In this document: one piece after another, positions 1-6,000 of the stretch
Layout of the letters: each line of letters opens with the position of its first letter
Position numbering within the stretch: the first letter of the stretch is position 1
Source of the DNA: Dehalococcoidia bacterium
Lineage (GTDB): Bacteria; Chloroflexota; Dehalococcoidia; JAUSJJ01
NCBI GenBank assembly: GCA_030647705.1
Contig: JAUSJJ010000011.1
Coordinates: 1 to 6,000, forward strand
Direction: 5' to 3'
Length of the DNA: 6,000 nucleotides
Position numbers and translations under genes: made by a program
The notes under the pieces: model-generated
Databases searched by the model: none
Told to the model about the DNA's origin: nothing
What the model saw: only the letters and a program-made list of their open reading frames with translations

Positions 1-2
1 TC

Positions 3-89
3 AACGCAACTGAGTACTGGACGGCGAGAGGGTCGGGCAAGGAGGTTACGGCTCACGTGTGGGTCGTGACATCCGTCAAGGGGCTCTGA
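3..89 (+). CDS. C-terminal end of an unidentified upstream gene (partial)
   Basis: A reading frame enters from the left edge and ends at TGA (87-89), giving 28 codons ending in KEVTAHVWVVTSVKGL. Most third codon positions are G or C, as in the real genes of this window, and the alternating hydrophobic residues suggest a final beta strand. The other two forward frames also lack long support here: one stops at 11-13 and the other at 67-69. The fragment is too short to assign a family or function. The AAGGAGG at 39-45 falls inside this frame and may be fortuitous. Confidence is limited because 28 open codons can occur by chance in GC-rich DNA. Confidence 0.35.
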   Translation, partial: NATEYWTARGSGKEVTAHVWVVTSVKGL

Positions 90-124
90 AATGGAGAATA
101 TATTGGGCCTTGAGCAGAGATGAG

Positions 125-415
125 ATGCCAACCTATCCAGCCGCATATCCGGGCAACAAGAGATTCCGGCAAAGGAGAAGGCTGCTTTCTTCCCCGGTCG
201 GACTGCTGCAGGCAGGGTTTGCCTTGCTGACGATGGTGGCAGCCCTGGGCTGCACCGCAGTTGGCTCATCCACGGAGCCTCCGCCCGCAAACGGCTCCCC
301 GACGGCGACCGCATCCGATATGCCAGCGACTACGCCTTTCACAGCCCCCATCCCGCCCACCGCCCCCGTTCCTGCCACTGCGACGGATCCGCGGCCGGCT
401 CTGGCCCGCCAACCT
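125..415 (+). pseudogene. possible remnant of a secreted lipoprotein gene (N-terminus and linker only)
   Basis: From ATG 125 the frame reads like a lipoprotein export signal. There is a basic n-region (K12, R13, R15, R17-R19), a hydrophobic stretch at about residues 24-42, and then Ala-Leu-Gly-Cys with Cys43 as the possible lipidation site. This lipobox is imperfect, because Leu usually sits at -3 rather than -2. Residues about 50-92 are rich in Pro, Thr and Ala, like the flexible linkers of surface lipoproteins. No folded domain follows. The frame stays open to 1123, but only as an out-of-frame shadow of the nitroreductase, and a promoter for that gene begins at 416. No clear ribosome binding site precedes ATG 125; the open frame itself extends back to GTG 59. 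It is either a truncated remnant or a chance open frame, so the end given here is approximate. Confidence 0.3.
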
Positions 416-444
416 TTGACTCAGCGGGTGTGGCGCGCTATCAT
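416..444 (+). promoter_or_regulatory. sigma70-type promoter for the nitroreductase gene
   Basis: TTGACT (416-421, five of six matches to the -35 consensus) is separated by exactly 17 bases from TATCAT (439-444, five of six matches to the -10 consensus). A transcript would start near 451 and have a leader of about 80 nt before the ATG at 531. This is the best-spaced promoter match I found in the window. It was found by eye and assigned from the bacterial consensus. Confidence 0.6.
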
Positions 445-469
445 ATCGAGCGTTCTTCCTTTATCAACT

Positions 470-491
470 TGTGCGGATGGTTGTCCGCACA
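470..491. promoter_or_regulatory. perfect dyad in the nitroreductase leader (operator or RNA hairpin)
   Basis: TGTGCGGA (470-477) and TCCGCACA (484-491) are perfect inverted repeats around a 6-base centre. The dyad lies just downstream of the predicted transcription start and 39 bases before the nitroreductase ATG. It could be a repressor-binding site or an RNA hairpin. No T-run follows, so it is not an intrinsic terminator. The dyad is seen directly; the regulatory role is inferred from its position. Confidence 0.4.
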
Positions 492-518
492 GCTCTGCTC
501 GTCCAAACAAATACCGGC

Positions 519-525
519 AAGGAGG
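519..525 (+). promoter_or_regulatory. ribosome binding site deciding the nitroreductase start
   Basis: AAGGAGG is a near-perfect Shine-Dalgarno sequence placed 5 bases before ATG 531. It rules against the longer in-frame GTG at 471, which would add 20 residues that do not resemble the family and would start inside the dyad. Confidence 0.75.
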
Positions 526-530
526 GATTC

Positions 531-1193
531 ATGGAACTGGAAGAAGCTATCCGAGGCAGAATGAGCGTCCGCGCCTACAAGGCCGACCCCGTGCCCAAAG
601 AGATTCTCACGAAGATCATGGAGGCTGCCATCCATACCGGCTCTTCGGCCAACATGCAGCCGTGGTCATTCGATATCGTGGGTGGCAAGGCGCTTGCCGA
701 GCTCAGAGAGGCCATGTCGGAGAAAACCCGCTCTGGAGCAGAGGCCAACACCGAGGTCCCCATCTACACCTCCCAGGGAATCTATCACGAACGTCGTCGC
801 AAGGTGCTGGGCAAGATGTACGATGCCCTGGGCATCAGCCGGAACGAGCCGGAGAAGCGCCTGTTCTGGTTTATGAAGATGGACCGCTTCCTGGAGGCGC
901 CCAACTTGATCCTCCTTTCGGTGGAAAAGGCACTGGCGCCCTGGGTGATCATGGACGCGGGCATGATCATGGATGCCATAATGTTGCTGGCGCACAGCCG
1001 CGGTCTGGGCACCTGCGTCATGGGCCGGGCGGTGCAGTACCCGGATGTGCTCCGCCAGCGGCTGCACATACCGGAGAACAAGCTGATCGTCATCGGCATA
1101 GCCATCGGCTATCCGGACTTTGACGCAGCCGTCAACAAGTTCCGCAGTGACCGCGAGCCGCTGGAAACCTTTGTCTCCTGGCACGGTTTGTAG
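531..1193 (+). CDS. nitroreductase-family FMN-dependent oxidoreductase
   Basis: This 220-residue protein belongs to the nitroreductase superfamily: FMN-binding, usually homodimeric and cytosolic enzymes that use NAD(P)H to reduce nitro compounds, quinones or related substrates. The N-terminus carries the FMN-phosphate motif R10-x-S12-x-R14, followed by PVP (20-22) and the SSANMQPW signature (38-45). A helical segment with the YxALGI pattern seen in PnbA-type relatives follows (about residues 82-123). Then come DAGMIMDAIMLLAHSRGLGTC (starting at D142), with the flavin-contacting G-L-G-T-C at 158-162, and the IGYPD strand. The C-terminus ends in RSDREPLETFVSW, whose arginines (R205, R208) sit where the family contacts the FMN phosphate. 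Length and motif order are normal and the gene looks intact. It has its own promoter and terminator, so it is probably monocistronic. The substrate cannot be read from sequence. ATG 531 was chosen for its Shine-Dalgarno sequence and because family similarity begins there. Confidence 0.92.
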   Translation: MELEEAIRGRMSVRAYKADPVPKEILTKIMEAAIHTGSSANMQPWSFDIVGGKALAELREAMSEKTRSGAEANTEVPIYTSQGIYHERRRKVLGKMYDALGISRNEPEKRLFWFMKMDRFLEAPNLILLSVEKALAPWVIMDAGMIMDAIMLLAHSRGLGTCVMGRAVQYPDVLRQRLHIPENKLIVIGIAIGYPDFDAAVNKFRSDREPLETFVSWHGL

Positions 1194-1216
1194 ATTGGCG
1201 CCCACCTGAAAGATAC

Positions 1217-1277
1217 CCCTGGGAAGGGATGGGCATCCCCTCCCAGGGTGGGGGGCCCGGCGCTTGTTTTCCTTTTC
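1217..1277 (+). terminator. probable terminator after the nitroreductase gene
   Basis: CCCTGGGA (1217-1224) pairs perfectly with TCCCAGGG (1241-1248). After one A/C mismatch a further stem (GGGAT with ATCCC) closes a GGGC tetraloop, giving a strong GC-rich hairpin 23 bases after the TAG. The T-rich stretch CTTGTTTTCCTTTT (1263-1276) starts about 14 bases beyond the stem rather than directly after it. This is therefore an imperfect intrinsic terminator, but its position between two transcription units fits. Confidence 0.5.
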
Positions 1278-1366
1278 GCCCCAAAGTCAGCCCGTTTCCA
1301 CGCATCACTGCCCGCTGCCAAGCGCCTCGCCGAGGATGCGCGGGTCAAAGAAGCCCTGAAAACTAC

Positions 1367-1395
1367 TTGACAAGCATTGACATATGTGATAAGCT
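1367..1395 (+). promoter_or_regulatory. candidate rpoB promoter with tandem -35 boxes
   Basis: Two exact TTGACA hexamers lie 10 bp apart (1367-1372 and 1377-1382) in an AT-rich island within GC-rich DNA. For the first box, a 17-base spacer leads to TAAGCT (1390-1395), a weak -10. Alternatively, a 15-base spacer leads to GATAAG (1388-1393), preceded by an extended -10 TG at 1385-1386. I found no good -10 for the second box. The island is the only plausible promoter between the preceding terminator and rpoB, and transcription from it would give a leader of roughly 130 nt. Confidence 0.55.
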
Positions 1396-1409
1396 AAAAA
1401 ATTGCTTAT
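1389..1409. promoter_or_regulatory. dyad overlapping the rpoB promoter start region
   Basis: ATAAGC (1389-1394) and GCTTAT (1404-1409) are perfect inverted repeats around the AT-rich centre TAAAAAATT. The dyad covers the likely -10 and start-site region of rpoB, where a bound regulator would affect initiation. It may equally be a by-product of AT-rich promoter composition. No known operator is recognised. Confidence 0.25.
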
Positions 1410-1530
1410 GAACCCCCAAATTCCGCGTCACACACCCTTCCCCAAGTCGAAACAAGAATAGCGCCTGTTTTCCAGCAACGACCGTAGGCCTGCAAACGTT
1501 CTATGCCCATTGTTTAAGGAGTGCCAAACC
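1410..1530 (+). other. rpoB 5' leader
   Basis: About 120 bases separate the promoter island from the rpoB ATG. I see no open gene, riboswitch or strong hairpin here. The stretch ends with the Shine-Dalgarno AAGGAG at 1516-1521, 9 bases before ATG 1531. The in-frame TTG at 1510 lies upstream of that Shine-Dalgarno and was rejected as the start. Confidence 0.5.
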
Positions 1531-4500
1531 ATGATTTCCGAGACCCAGAGCCTCTTGACCGCCTCGCCCCAGCCCAGAAGAACATACGCCAAGTTGTCTA
1601 ATGTGCTGGAGGTGCCTAACCTCATCGAGCTCCAGATCGATTCCTTCCGCAAGTTCGTGCAGGAGGGCATCAAGGAGCTGTTCGTGGAGATATCGCCCAT
1701 CAAAGACTTCACGGGCAACCGGCTCGAGCTGCATTTCGAAGGCTATGGATTCGGGGACAGCGCCCAGATGCCCGAATTCGCGGATACCGAGGCTTTCTGG
1801 GAATACCTGAAGGCGGGCGCCAAGTACTCCGAGCAGGAGTGCCGCGAACGCGACATGACCTTCGCGGCGCCGCTCAGGGTCAGGGTGAAGCTGGTCACCA
1901 AGGAGACCGGGGAGATCAAGGAGCAGGAGATCTACATGGGCGATTTCCCCATCATGACCTCCAACGGCACCTTCCTCATCAATGGCGCCGAGCGTGTGGT
2001 GGTCAGCCAGCTCGTTCGCTCCCCCGGCGTGTACTTCACTTTCTCCGAGGATGCCACTACGGGGCGTCAGCTTTGCTATGCCAAGCTCATCCCCAACCGC
2101 GGCGCCTGGCTGGAGTTTGAGACCAGCAACAAGGATACCATCTCGGTCAAGATCGACCGCAAGCGCCGTATCCCGATCAGCACCTTGCTGCGCGCGGTGG
2201 GTTACGGCAGCGACGAGGAGCTGCTCGCCCTGTTCGCCGATGTCGACAAGAATAAGGAGCACCTGTATATCAGCACCACCATCTCCAAGGAGCCGGGGGT
2301 CAAGAACGAATCCGAGGCCCTGCTGGACCTCTATCGCAAGTTGCGGCCCGGCGATCCGCCGACCATCGACAACGCGAGGAGCCTGATCAATACCCTGTTC
2401 TTCAACTTCCGCCGTTACGACCTGGGCACCGTGGGCAGGTACAAGCTGAATAAGCGCCTGGGGCTCGATGTGCCGCTGACGCGCCGTGTGCTCAGCCGGG
2501 AAGACCTGGTGGCCATCGTGCAGCGCATTGTCATTATCAACAACCAGTCCGATACTCCGGATGACATCGACCACTTGGGCAACCGGCGCCTGCGCGCCGT
2601 GGGCGAGCTCATCCAGAACCAGTTGCGCATCGGCATGCTGCGCATGGAGCGCGTGGTCAAGGAGCGCATGAGCATCATTGACCCGGACACGGCTACGCCC
2701 AGCTCCCTGGTCAATATCCGGCCTGTAGTGGCTGCGGTGAGGGAGTTCTTTGGCGGCTCCCAACTGTCCCAATTCATGGACCAGACGAACCCGCTGGCGG
2801 AGCTCACCCACAAACGCCGCCTTTCCGCGCTGGGCCCCGGCGGACTGTCGCGTGAGAGAGCAGGTTTCGAGGTGCGCGACGTGCACCATTCTCATTACGG
2901 ACGGATCTGCCCGATCGAGACCCCAGAAGGGCCAAACATCGGTCTGATCGGTTCTCTGGCCACCTATGGCAGGATCAACGACTATGGGTTCATCGAGACC
3001 CCCTACCGCAGGGTGATCAAAGAGATGAAGAGCAAGGACAGGGAGCTGTTGGGCAGGACGCTGAGCGAGGCCGTCAAGGCCTCCAAGGCCGTAATCGCTG
3101 AGGCGGGGACCAAAGTCACACCTGAGATCGCCAAAGCGCTGGCCAAGCTCTCGACGAAATCGATAAAGGTCAAGCCCTTTGTGTCCGGCGAAGTGGTCTA
3201 TCTTTCCGCGGACAAAGAGGAACACTACACCATCGCCCAGGCCAACGCCGCCCTGGACGCAGACAACCAGTTCGCGGACGAGAAAGTGGAGGCGAGGTAC
3301 GGCGAGCGCTTCCTGTTGGAGTCACCCGAGAAATTGGATTTCATGGACGTTTCGCCCAAGCAGATCGTGAGCGTGTCCACCGCGCTGATCCCGTTCCTGG
3401 AGCACGATGACGCCAACCGTGCATTGATGGGCTCCAACATGCAGCGTCAAGCGGTGCCGTTGCTCTGCCCCGATGCCCCGCTGGTCGCCACCGGCATGGA
3501 GGAGTTCGCCGCGCATGACAGCGGCCAGGTGCTCTATGCCCATTCCGATGCCGTGGTATCCCGCATCACCGGCAAGGAAATCGTCCTCAAGGACAGGGAG
3601 GGCAGGGAACACACATACCCGTTGGTTAAATTCCGCAGAAGCAACCAGGGCACCTGCATCAACCAGAGGGTCGTGGTGAATCCGGGTGATGCGGTGAAGA
3701 AGGGGCAGGTGCTGACCGATAGCTCCTCGACCGACCGCGGGGAGCTGGCGCTGGGCCAGAACGTGCTGTGCGCCTTCATGGCCTGGGAAGGCTACAACTT
3801 CGAGGACGCCATAGTCCTCAGCGAGCGCCTGGTCCAGGAGGACAAATTCACCTCCATCCATATCGAGAAGCATGAGATAGAGGCCAGAGACACCAAGCTG
3901 GGGCCGGAGGAGATCACCCGGGACATCCCCAACGTGGGTGAGGAAAGCCTGCGTGACCTCGATGAGAGCGGCATAGTGCAGGTGGGCGCAGTGGTAGGCC
4001 CCGGCGATATTTTGGTGGGCAAGATCACCCCCAAGGGCGAGACCGAACTTTCGGCTGAAGAGAAGCTGCTCCGCGCCATCTTTGGTGAGAAGGCGCGGGA
4101 GGTCAAAGACACCTCGCTCAGGGTGCCGCATGGCGAATCGGGCAAGGTCATAGATGTAAAGATATACTCCCGGCAGAACAACGATGAGCTGGCCCCCGGG
4201 GTGAACCAGGCAGTGCAGGTATACGTGGCCCAGACGCGCAAGGTCTCCGAGGGTGACAAGATGGCGGGACGCCATGGCAACAAGGGCGTGGTCGCCCGCA
4301 TCCTGCCGGAGCAGGACATGCCCTATCTGCCTGATGGCCGGCCGATCGAGATCATCCTGAACCCCATCGGCGTGCCCTCCAGAATGAACCTGGGACAGGT
4401 GCTGGAGACGCACCTGGGGCAGGTAGCTCAGACGCTGGGCTTCCAGGCTATCTCGCCTGTCTTTGACGGGGCCAACAGCGTGGACATCGAGGATGGCCTG

Positions 4501-5283
4501 GCCAAGGCCTGGATCGCTGAGAAGGCCGGCGCAGTCAGCCGGGACACCGTCAAGAACGGGCATCGCCCGGTGGATGCCGGGAAGGCCAAGGCCTGGCTGA
4601 AGGAGCAGGGCTTCGACGGCGGGCGGGTCTTCGACGAGAAGGCTCCCGGCGTGGCCAGGGCGGCCTGCCTGCGAATCTGGTTCAAGGAGATCGGAGTCGA
4701 TGTCTCCGGCCTGAGCGACGAAGAGATGGTCAAGAAGGCAGACCAGCTCTACCGCGAGCAGAAGTTCACCGCTCCGACTTTCGGCAAGACTATACTTTGC
4801 GACGGCCGAACGGGAGAGCCGTTCTCCCAGCCGGTCACCGTGGGCTACATCTACATGATGAAACTGATACATCTGGTCGAGGACAAGATCCACGCCAGGT
4901 CTACGGGCCCTTACTCCTTGATAACCCAGCAGCCTCTGGGAGGCAAGGCCCAGTTCGGTGGACAAAGGTTCGGCGAAATGGAGGTGTGGGCCCTGGAAGC
5001 CTATGGAGCGGCCTACAACCTTCAGGAGCTGCTCACCGTGAAATCGGATGACGTGATGGGCCGGGTCAAGGCCTACGAGTCCATCGTCAAGGGTGATGAC
5101 ATCCTGGAGCCGGGAGTCCCCGAATCGTTCAAGGTGCTGGTCAAAGAGCTGCAAAGCCTGGGACTGGCCGTCGAGGTGCTGAACGAAGAGGAGGAGCGGG
5201 TGGCCTTCGTACCGGAGGCCATCGCAGAGCTGCCTGACCTGGGCATCAACCTGGCAGGCTTGGAGAACGACGCCGACATTTAG
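1531..5283 (+). CDS. rpoB: DNA-directed RNA polymerase subunit beta
   Basis: This complete 1250-residue beta subunit pairs with beta' to form the RNA polymerase active centre. Domains run in the usual order: N-terminal protrusion from about residue 17, lobe (about 110-300), return to the protrusion with [10 protein letters not shown] (344-353), the fork/rifampicin region (about 405-490), the core with WEGYNFEDA (752-760; E758 and D759), the flap (about 770-880), and [13 protein letters not shown] (908-920) with catalytic-centre lysines K910 and K918. HARSTGPYS (1121-1129) and the C-terminal clamp segment starting [16 protein letters not shown] (1135-1150) complete the set. In the rifampicin pocket D417, H427 and S432 match E. 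coli D516, H526 and S531, the sensitive state. By comparison from memory with Bacillus and E. coli, extra segments lie near residues 76-98, 496-552 and 982-1083, and the E. coli flap-side insertion (SI2) is absent. The start is set by AAGGAG 9 bases upstream. rplJ/rplL do not precede the gene, and rpoC follows after an unusually long spacer. Confidence 0.98.
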   Translation: MISETQSLLTASPQPRRTYAKLSNVLEVPNLIELQIDSFRKFVQEGIKELFVEISPIKDFTGNRLELHFEGYGFGDSAQMPEFADTEAFWEYLKAGAKYSEQECRERDMTFAAPLRVRVKLVTKETGEIKEQEIYMGDFPIMTSNGTFLINGAERVVVSQLVRSPGVYFTFSEDATTGRQLCYAKLIPNRGAWLEFETSNKDTISVKIDRKRRIPISTLLRAVGYGSDEELLALFADVDKNKEHLYISTTISKEPGVKNESEALLDLYRKLRPGDPPTIDNARSLINTLFFNFRRYDLGTVGRYKLNKRLGLDVPLTRRVLSREDLVAIVQRIVIINNQSDTPDDIDHLGNRRLRAVGELIQNQLRIGMLRMERVVKERMSIIDPDTATPSSLVNIRPVVAAVREFFGGSQLSQFMDQTNPLAELTHKRRLSALGPGGLSRERAGFEVRDVHHSHYGRICPIETPEGPNIGLIGSLATYGRINDYGFIETPYRRVIKEMKSKDRELLGRTLSEAVKASKAVIAEAGTKVTPEIAKALAKLSTKSIKVKPFVSGEVVYLSADKEEHYTIAQANAALDADNQFADEKVEARYGERFLLESPEKLDFMDVSPKQIVSVSTALIPFLEHDDANRALMGSNMQRQAVPLLCPDAPLVATGMEEFAAHDSGQVLYAHSDAVVSRITGKEIVLKDREGREHTYPLVKFRRSNQGTCINQRVVVNPGDAVKKGQVLTDSSSTDRGELALGQNVLCAFMAWEGYNFEDAIVLSERLVQEDKFTSIHIEKHEIEARDTKLGPEEITRDIPNVGEESLRDLDESGIVQVGAVVGPGDILVGKITPKGETELSAEEKLLRAIFGEKAREVKDTSLRVPHGESGKVIDVKIYSRQNNDELAPGVNQAVQVYVAQTRKVSEGDKMAGRHGNKGVVARILPEQDMPYLPDGRPIEIILNPIGVPSRMNLGQVLETHLGQVAQTLGFQAISPVFDGANSVDIEDGLAKAWIAEKAGAVSRDTVKNGHRPVDAGKAKAWLKEQGFDGGRVFDEKAPGVARAACLRIWFKEIGVDVSGLSDEEMVKKADQLYREQKFTAPTFGKTILCDGRTGEPFSQPVTVGYIYMMKLIHLVEDKIHARSTGPYSLITQQPLGGKAQFGGQRFGEMEVWALEAYGAAYNLQELLTVKSDDVMGRVKAYESIVKGDDILEPGVPESFKVLVKELQSLGLAVEVLNEEEERVAFVPEAIAELPDLGINLAGLENDADI

Positions 5284-5336
5284 CAGGCATTTCTCGGGTC
5301 GTCCGAAGAGATAGGTCCAGCGCCGCAGGCCGAGGG

Positions 5337-5355
5337 TCTGGGGGTGTCCCCCAGA
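5337..5355. repeat. palindrome copy 1 (TGGGGGTGTCCCCCA)
   Basis: The 15-base core at 5339-5353 has 6-bp arms around TGT and extends to an 8-bp stem (TCTGGGGG with CCCCCAGA). The same 15 bases recur exactly at 5529-5543. It lies 53 bases after the rpoB stop. No T-run follows. Confidence 0.8.
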
Positions 5356-5362
5356 TTCAGAT

Positions 5363-5394
5363 TCCCCCTGGTCAGGAAGGGGGACAGAGGGGGA
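5363..5394. repeat. three-arm hairpin unit A
   Basis: TCCCCCT (5363-5369) can pair with either of two identical AGGGGGA arms, at 5378-5384 or 5388-5394, which start 10 bases apart. The nearer pairing leaves an 8-base loop. It follows palindrome copy 1 by 7 bases. Two mutually exclusive stems are therefore possible. Confidence 0.7.
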
Positions 5395-5430
5395 TGGTCG
5401 CTGGCTTGTTCTCGGATAACCTCAGTCAGA

Positions 5431-5483
5431 GTGAGGGGGCATCAATCACCCTCACCCTTGCCCTCTCCCCTCAAGGGAGAGGG
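5431..5483. repeat. multi-arm hairpin unit C (mirror orientation)
   Basis: CCCTCTCCC (5461-5469) pairs perfectly over 9 bp with GGGAGAGGG (5475-5483) around CTCAA. An upstream near-copy, CCCTCACCC (5449-5457), can replace the first arm with one mismatch, or can pair over 7 bp with GTGAGGG (5431-5437). Here the duplicated arm is C-rich and upstream, the mirror image of units A and B, so the unit reads like them on the - strand. Confidence 0.7.
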
Positions 5484-5488
5484 GAAAT

Positions 5489-5509
5489 CATCGAGACGGA
5501 GTCCCGATG
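5489..5509. repeat. short imperfect hairpin
   Basis: CATCG (5489-5493) pairs with CGATG (5505-5509), and inside it GAC pairs with GTC around GGA, separated by one A/C mismatch. It is weak compared with its neighbours and may be incidental. Confidence 0.4.
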
Positions 5510-5528
5510 CCAAGGAAGAACGGGGGTT

Positions 5529-5543
5529 TGGGGGTGTCCCCCA
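5529..5543. repeat. palindrome copy 2 (TGGGGGTGTCCCCCA)
   Basis: An exact second copy of the 15-base palindrome at 5339-5353, 190 bases downstream and in the same orientation. Its flanks (GGGTT before, TCTCC after) differ partly from copy 1. CTCCTTTTC follows within a few bases, which could give weak termination. Confidence 0.8.
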
Positions 5544-5554
5544 TCTCCTTTTCA

Positions 5555-5596
5555 TCCCTCTCTCTGCAAGCGGAGAGAGGGAACGAGGGAGAGAGG
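5555..5596. repeat. three-arm hairpin unit B
   Basis: TCCCTCTCTCTG (5555-5566) pairs with CGGAGAGAGGGA (5571-5582) in a 12-bp stem with one G-T pair and a CAAG loop, the strongest hairpin of the spacer. A second G-rich arm, GAGGGAGAGAGG (5585-5596), can pair over 8 bp with the same C-rich arm. It follows palindrome copy 2 by 11 bases, the same layout as unit A. Confidence 0.75.
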
Positions 5597-5635
5597 TAAG
5601 CCCGTTCATCCCGACGAAAATTGGGTTGCGGCTGG

Positions 5636-5655
5636 ATTCCCGCGAAGGCGGGAAT
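5636..5655. repeat. ATTCCCGC/GCGGGAAT hairpin
   Basis: ATTCCCGC (5636-5643) and GCGGGAAT (5648-5655) form a perfect 8-bp stem around a GAAG tetraloop, 56 bases before rpoC. I recall this type of sequence as a widely scattered intergenic repeat in several bacterial phyla. Its differing base pattern suggests an origin separate from the C/G-rich units. Confidence 0.7.
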
Positions 5656-5693
5656 GACAAAACGACGTGAGCGTTGGACAGGGAAATACATGA

Positions 5694-6000
<307 letters not shown>

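Noticed and set aside
445..1123. Continuation of the lipoprotein-like frame across the nitroreductase gene
   Set aside because: The translation is low-complexity, rich in Gly, His and Arg, and out of frame with an intact conserved gene, so it is a shadow.
1263..1370. Frame ending SLPAAKRLAEDARVKEALKTT and a TGA at 1368-1370
   Set aside because: The last 20 residues look helix-like and could be a gene tail, but there is no start, the frame begins in the terminator hairpin region, and its stop lies in the rpoB -35 box. Too short to support.
1501..3225. Long open frame on the - strand within rpoB (574 codons)
   Set aside because: It is antisense to a clear rpoB and its translation has no recognisable family pattern; GC-rich genes often leave the opposite strand open.
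3322..5154. Second long - strand open frame within rpoB (610 codons)
   Set aside because: Same reason: a compositional shadow of the highly conserved rpoB reading frame.
5337..5355. Intrinsic terminator directly after rpoB
   Set aside because: The stem is strong but is followed by ATTCAGATTCC rather than a T-run, and rpoC downstream shows no promoter of its own.
5431..5596. CRISPR-like array in the spacer
   Set aside because: The repeats are short palindromes with unequal spacing and differing sequences; there are no regular repeat-spacer units and no cas genes in view.

Overview
The window is GC-rich chromosomal DNA from a bacterium, most likely a Dehalococcoidia-type member of the Chloroflexota. 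That placement is an inference from three things: the style of the RpoB and RpoC sequences, the lineage-type insertions in RpoB, and the many C-rich/G-rich hairpin repeats, which I recall as common in that group. No search was run. All supported genes lie on the + strand.

Left part (1-530): what looks like the last 28 codons of an upstream gene (3-89) is followed by a frame with the look of a lipoprotein N-terminus plus a Pro/Thr/Ala linker (125 to about 415). That frame never reaches its own stop before running into the next gene, so it is probably a decayed remnant or a chance frame. A good sigma70-type promoter (416-444) lies at its end. A perfect 8-bp dyad (470-491) and a strong ribosome binding site lead into an FMN-dependent nitroreductase-family gene (531-1193), which is followed by a large GC-rich hairpin, a probable terminator.

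Centre (1194-5283): an AT-rich promoter island with two TTGACA boxes one helical turn apart, then a leader of about 130 nt, then a complete rpoB (1531-5283, 1250 aa). The RNA polymerase beta subunit has intact catalytic and rifampicin-pocket motifs. Compared from memory with Bacillus subtilis and E. coli RpoB it carries three extra segments. No rplJ/rplL ribosomal genes precede rpoB; the neighbour is the nitroreductase.

Right part (5284-6000): rpoB and rpoC are separated by 428 non-coding bases packed with at least eight hairpins. These include two copies of a 15-nt perfect palindrome and three units in which one arm has two alternative partners. Then comes the start of rpoC (5712 to the window edge), with its own ribosome binding site and a complete zinc-binding Cys4 set.

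RpoB and RpoC together form the catalytic core of RNA polymerase. With no convincing promoter visible for rpoC, the two are presumably co-transcribed through the repeat-filled spacer. I see no new defence, mobile or biosynthetic system. The most unusual element is the hairpin array inside the rpoBC operon.
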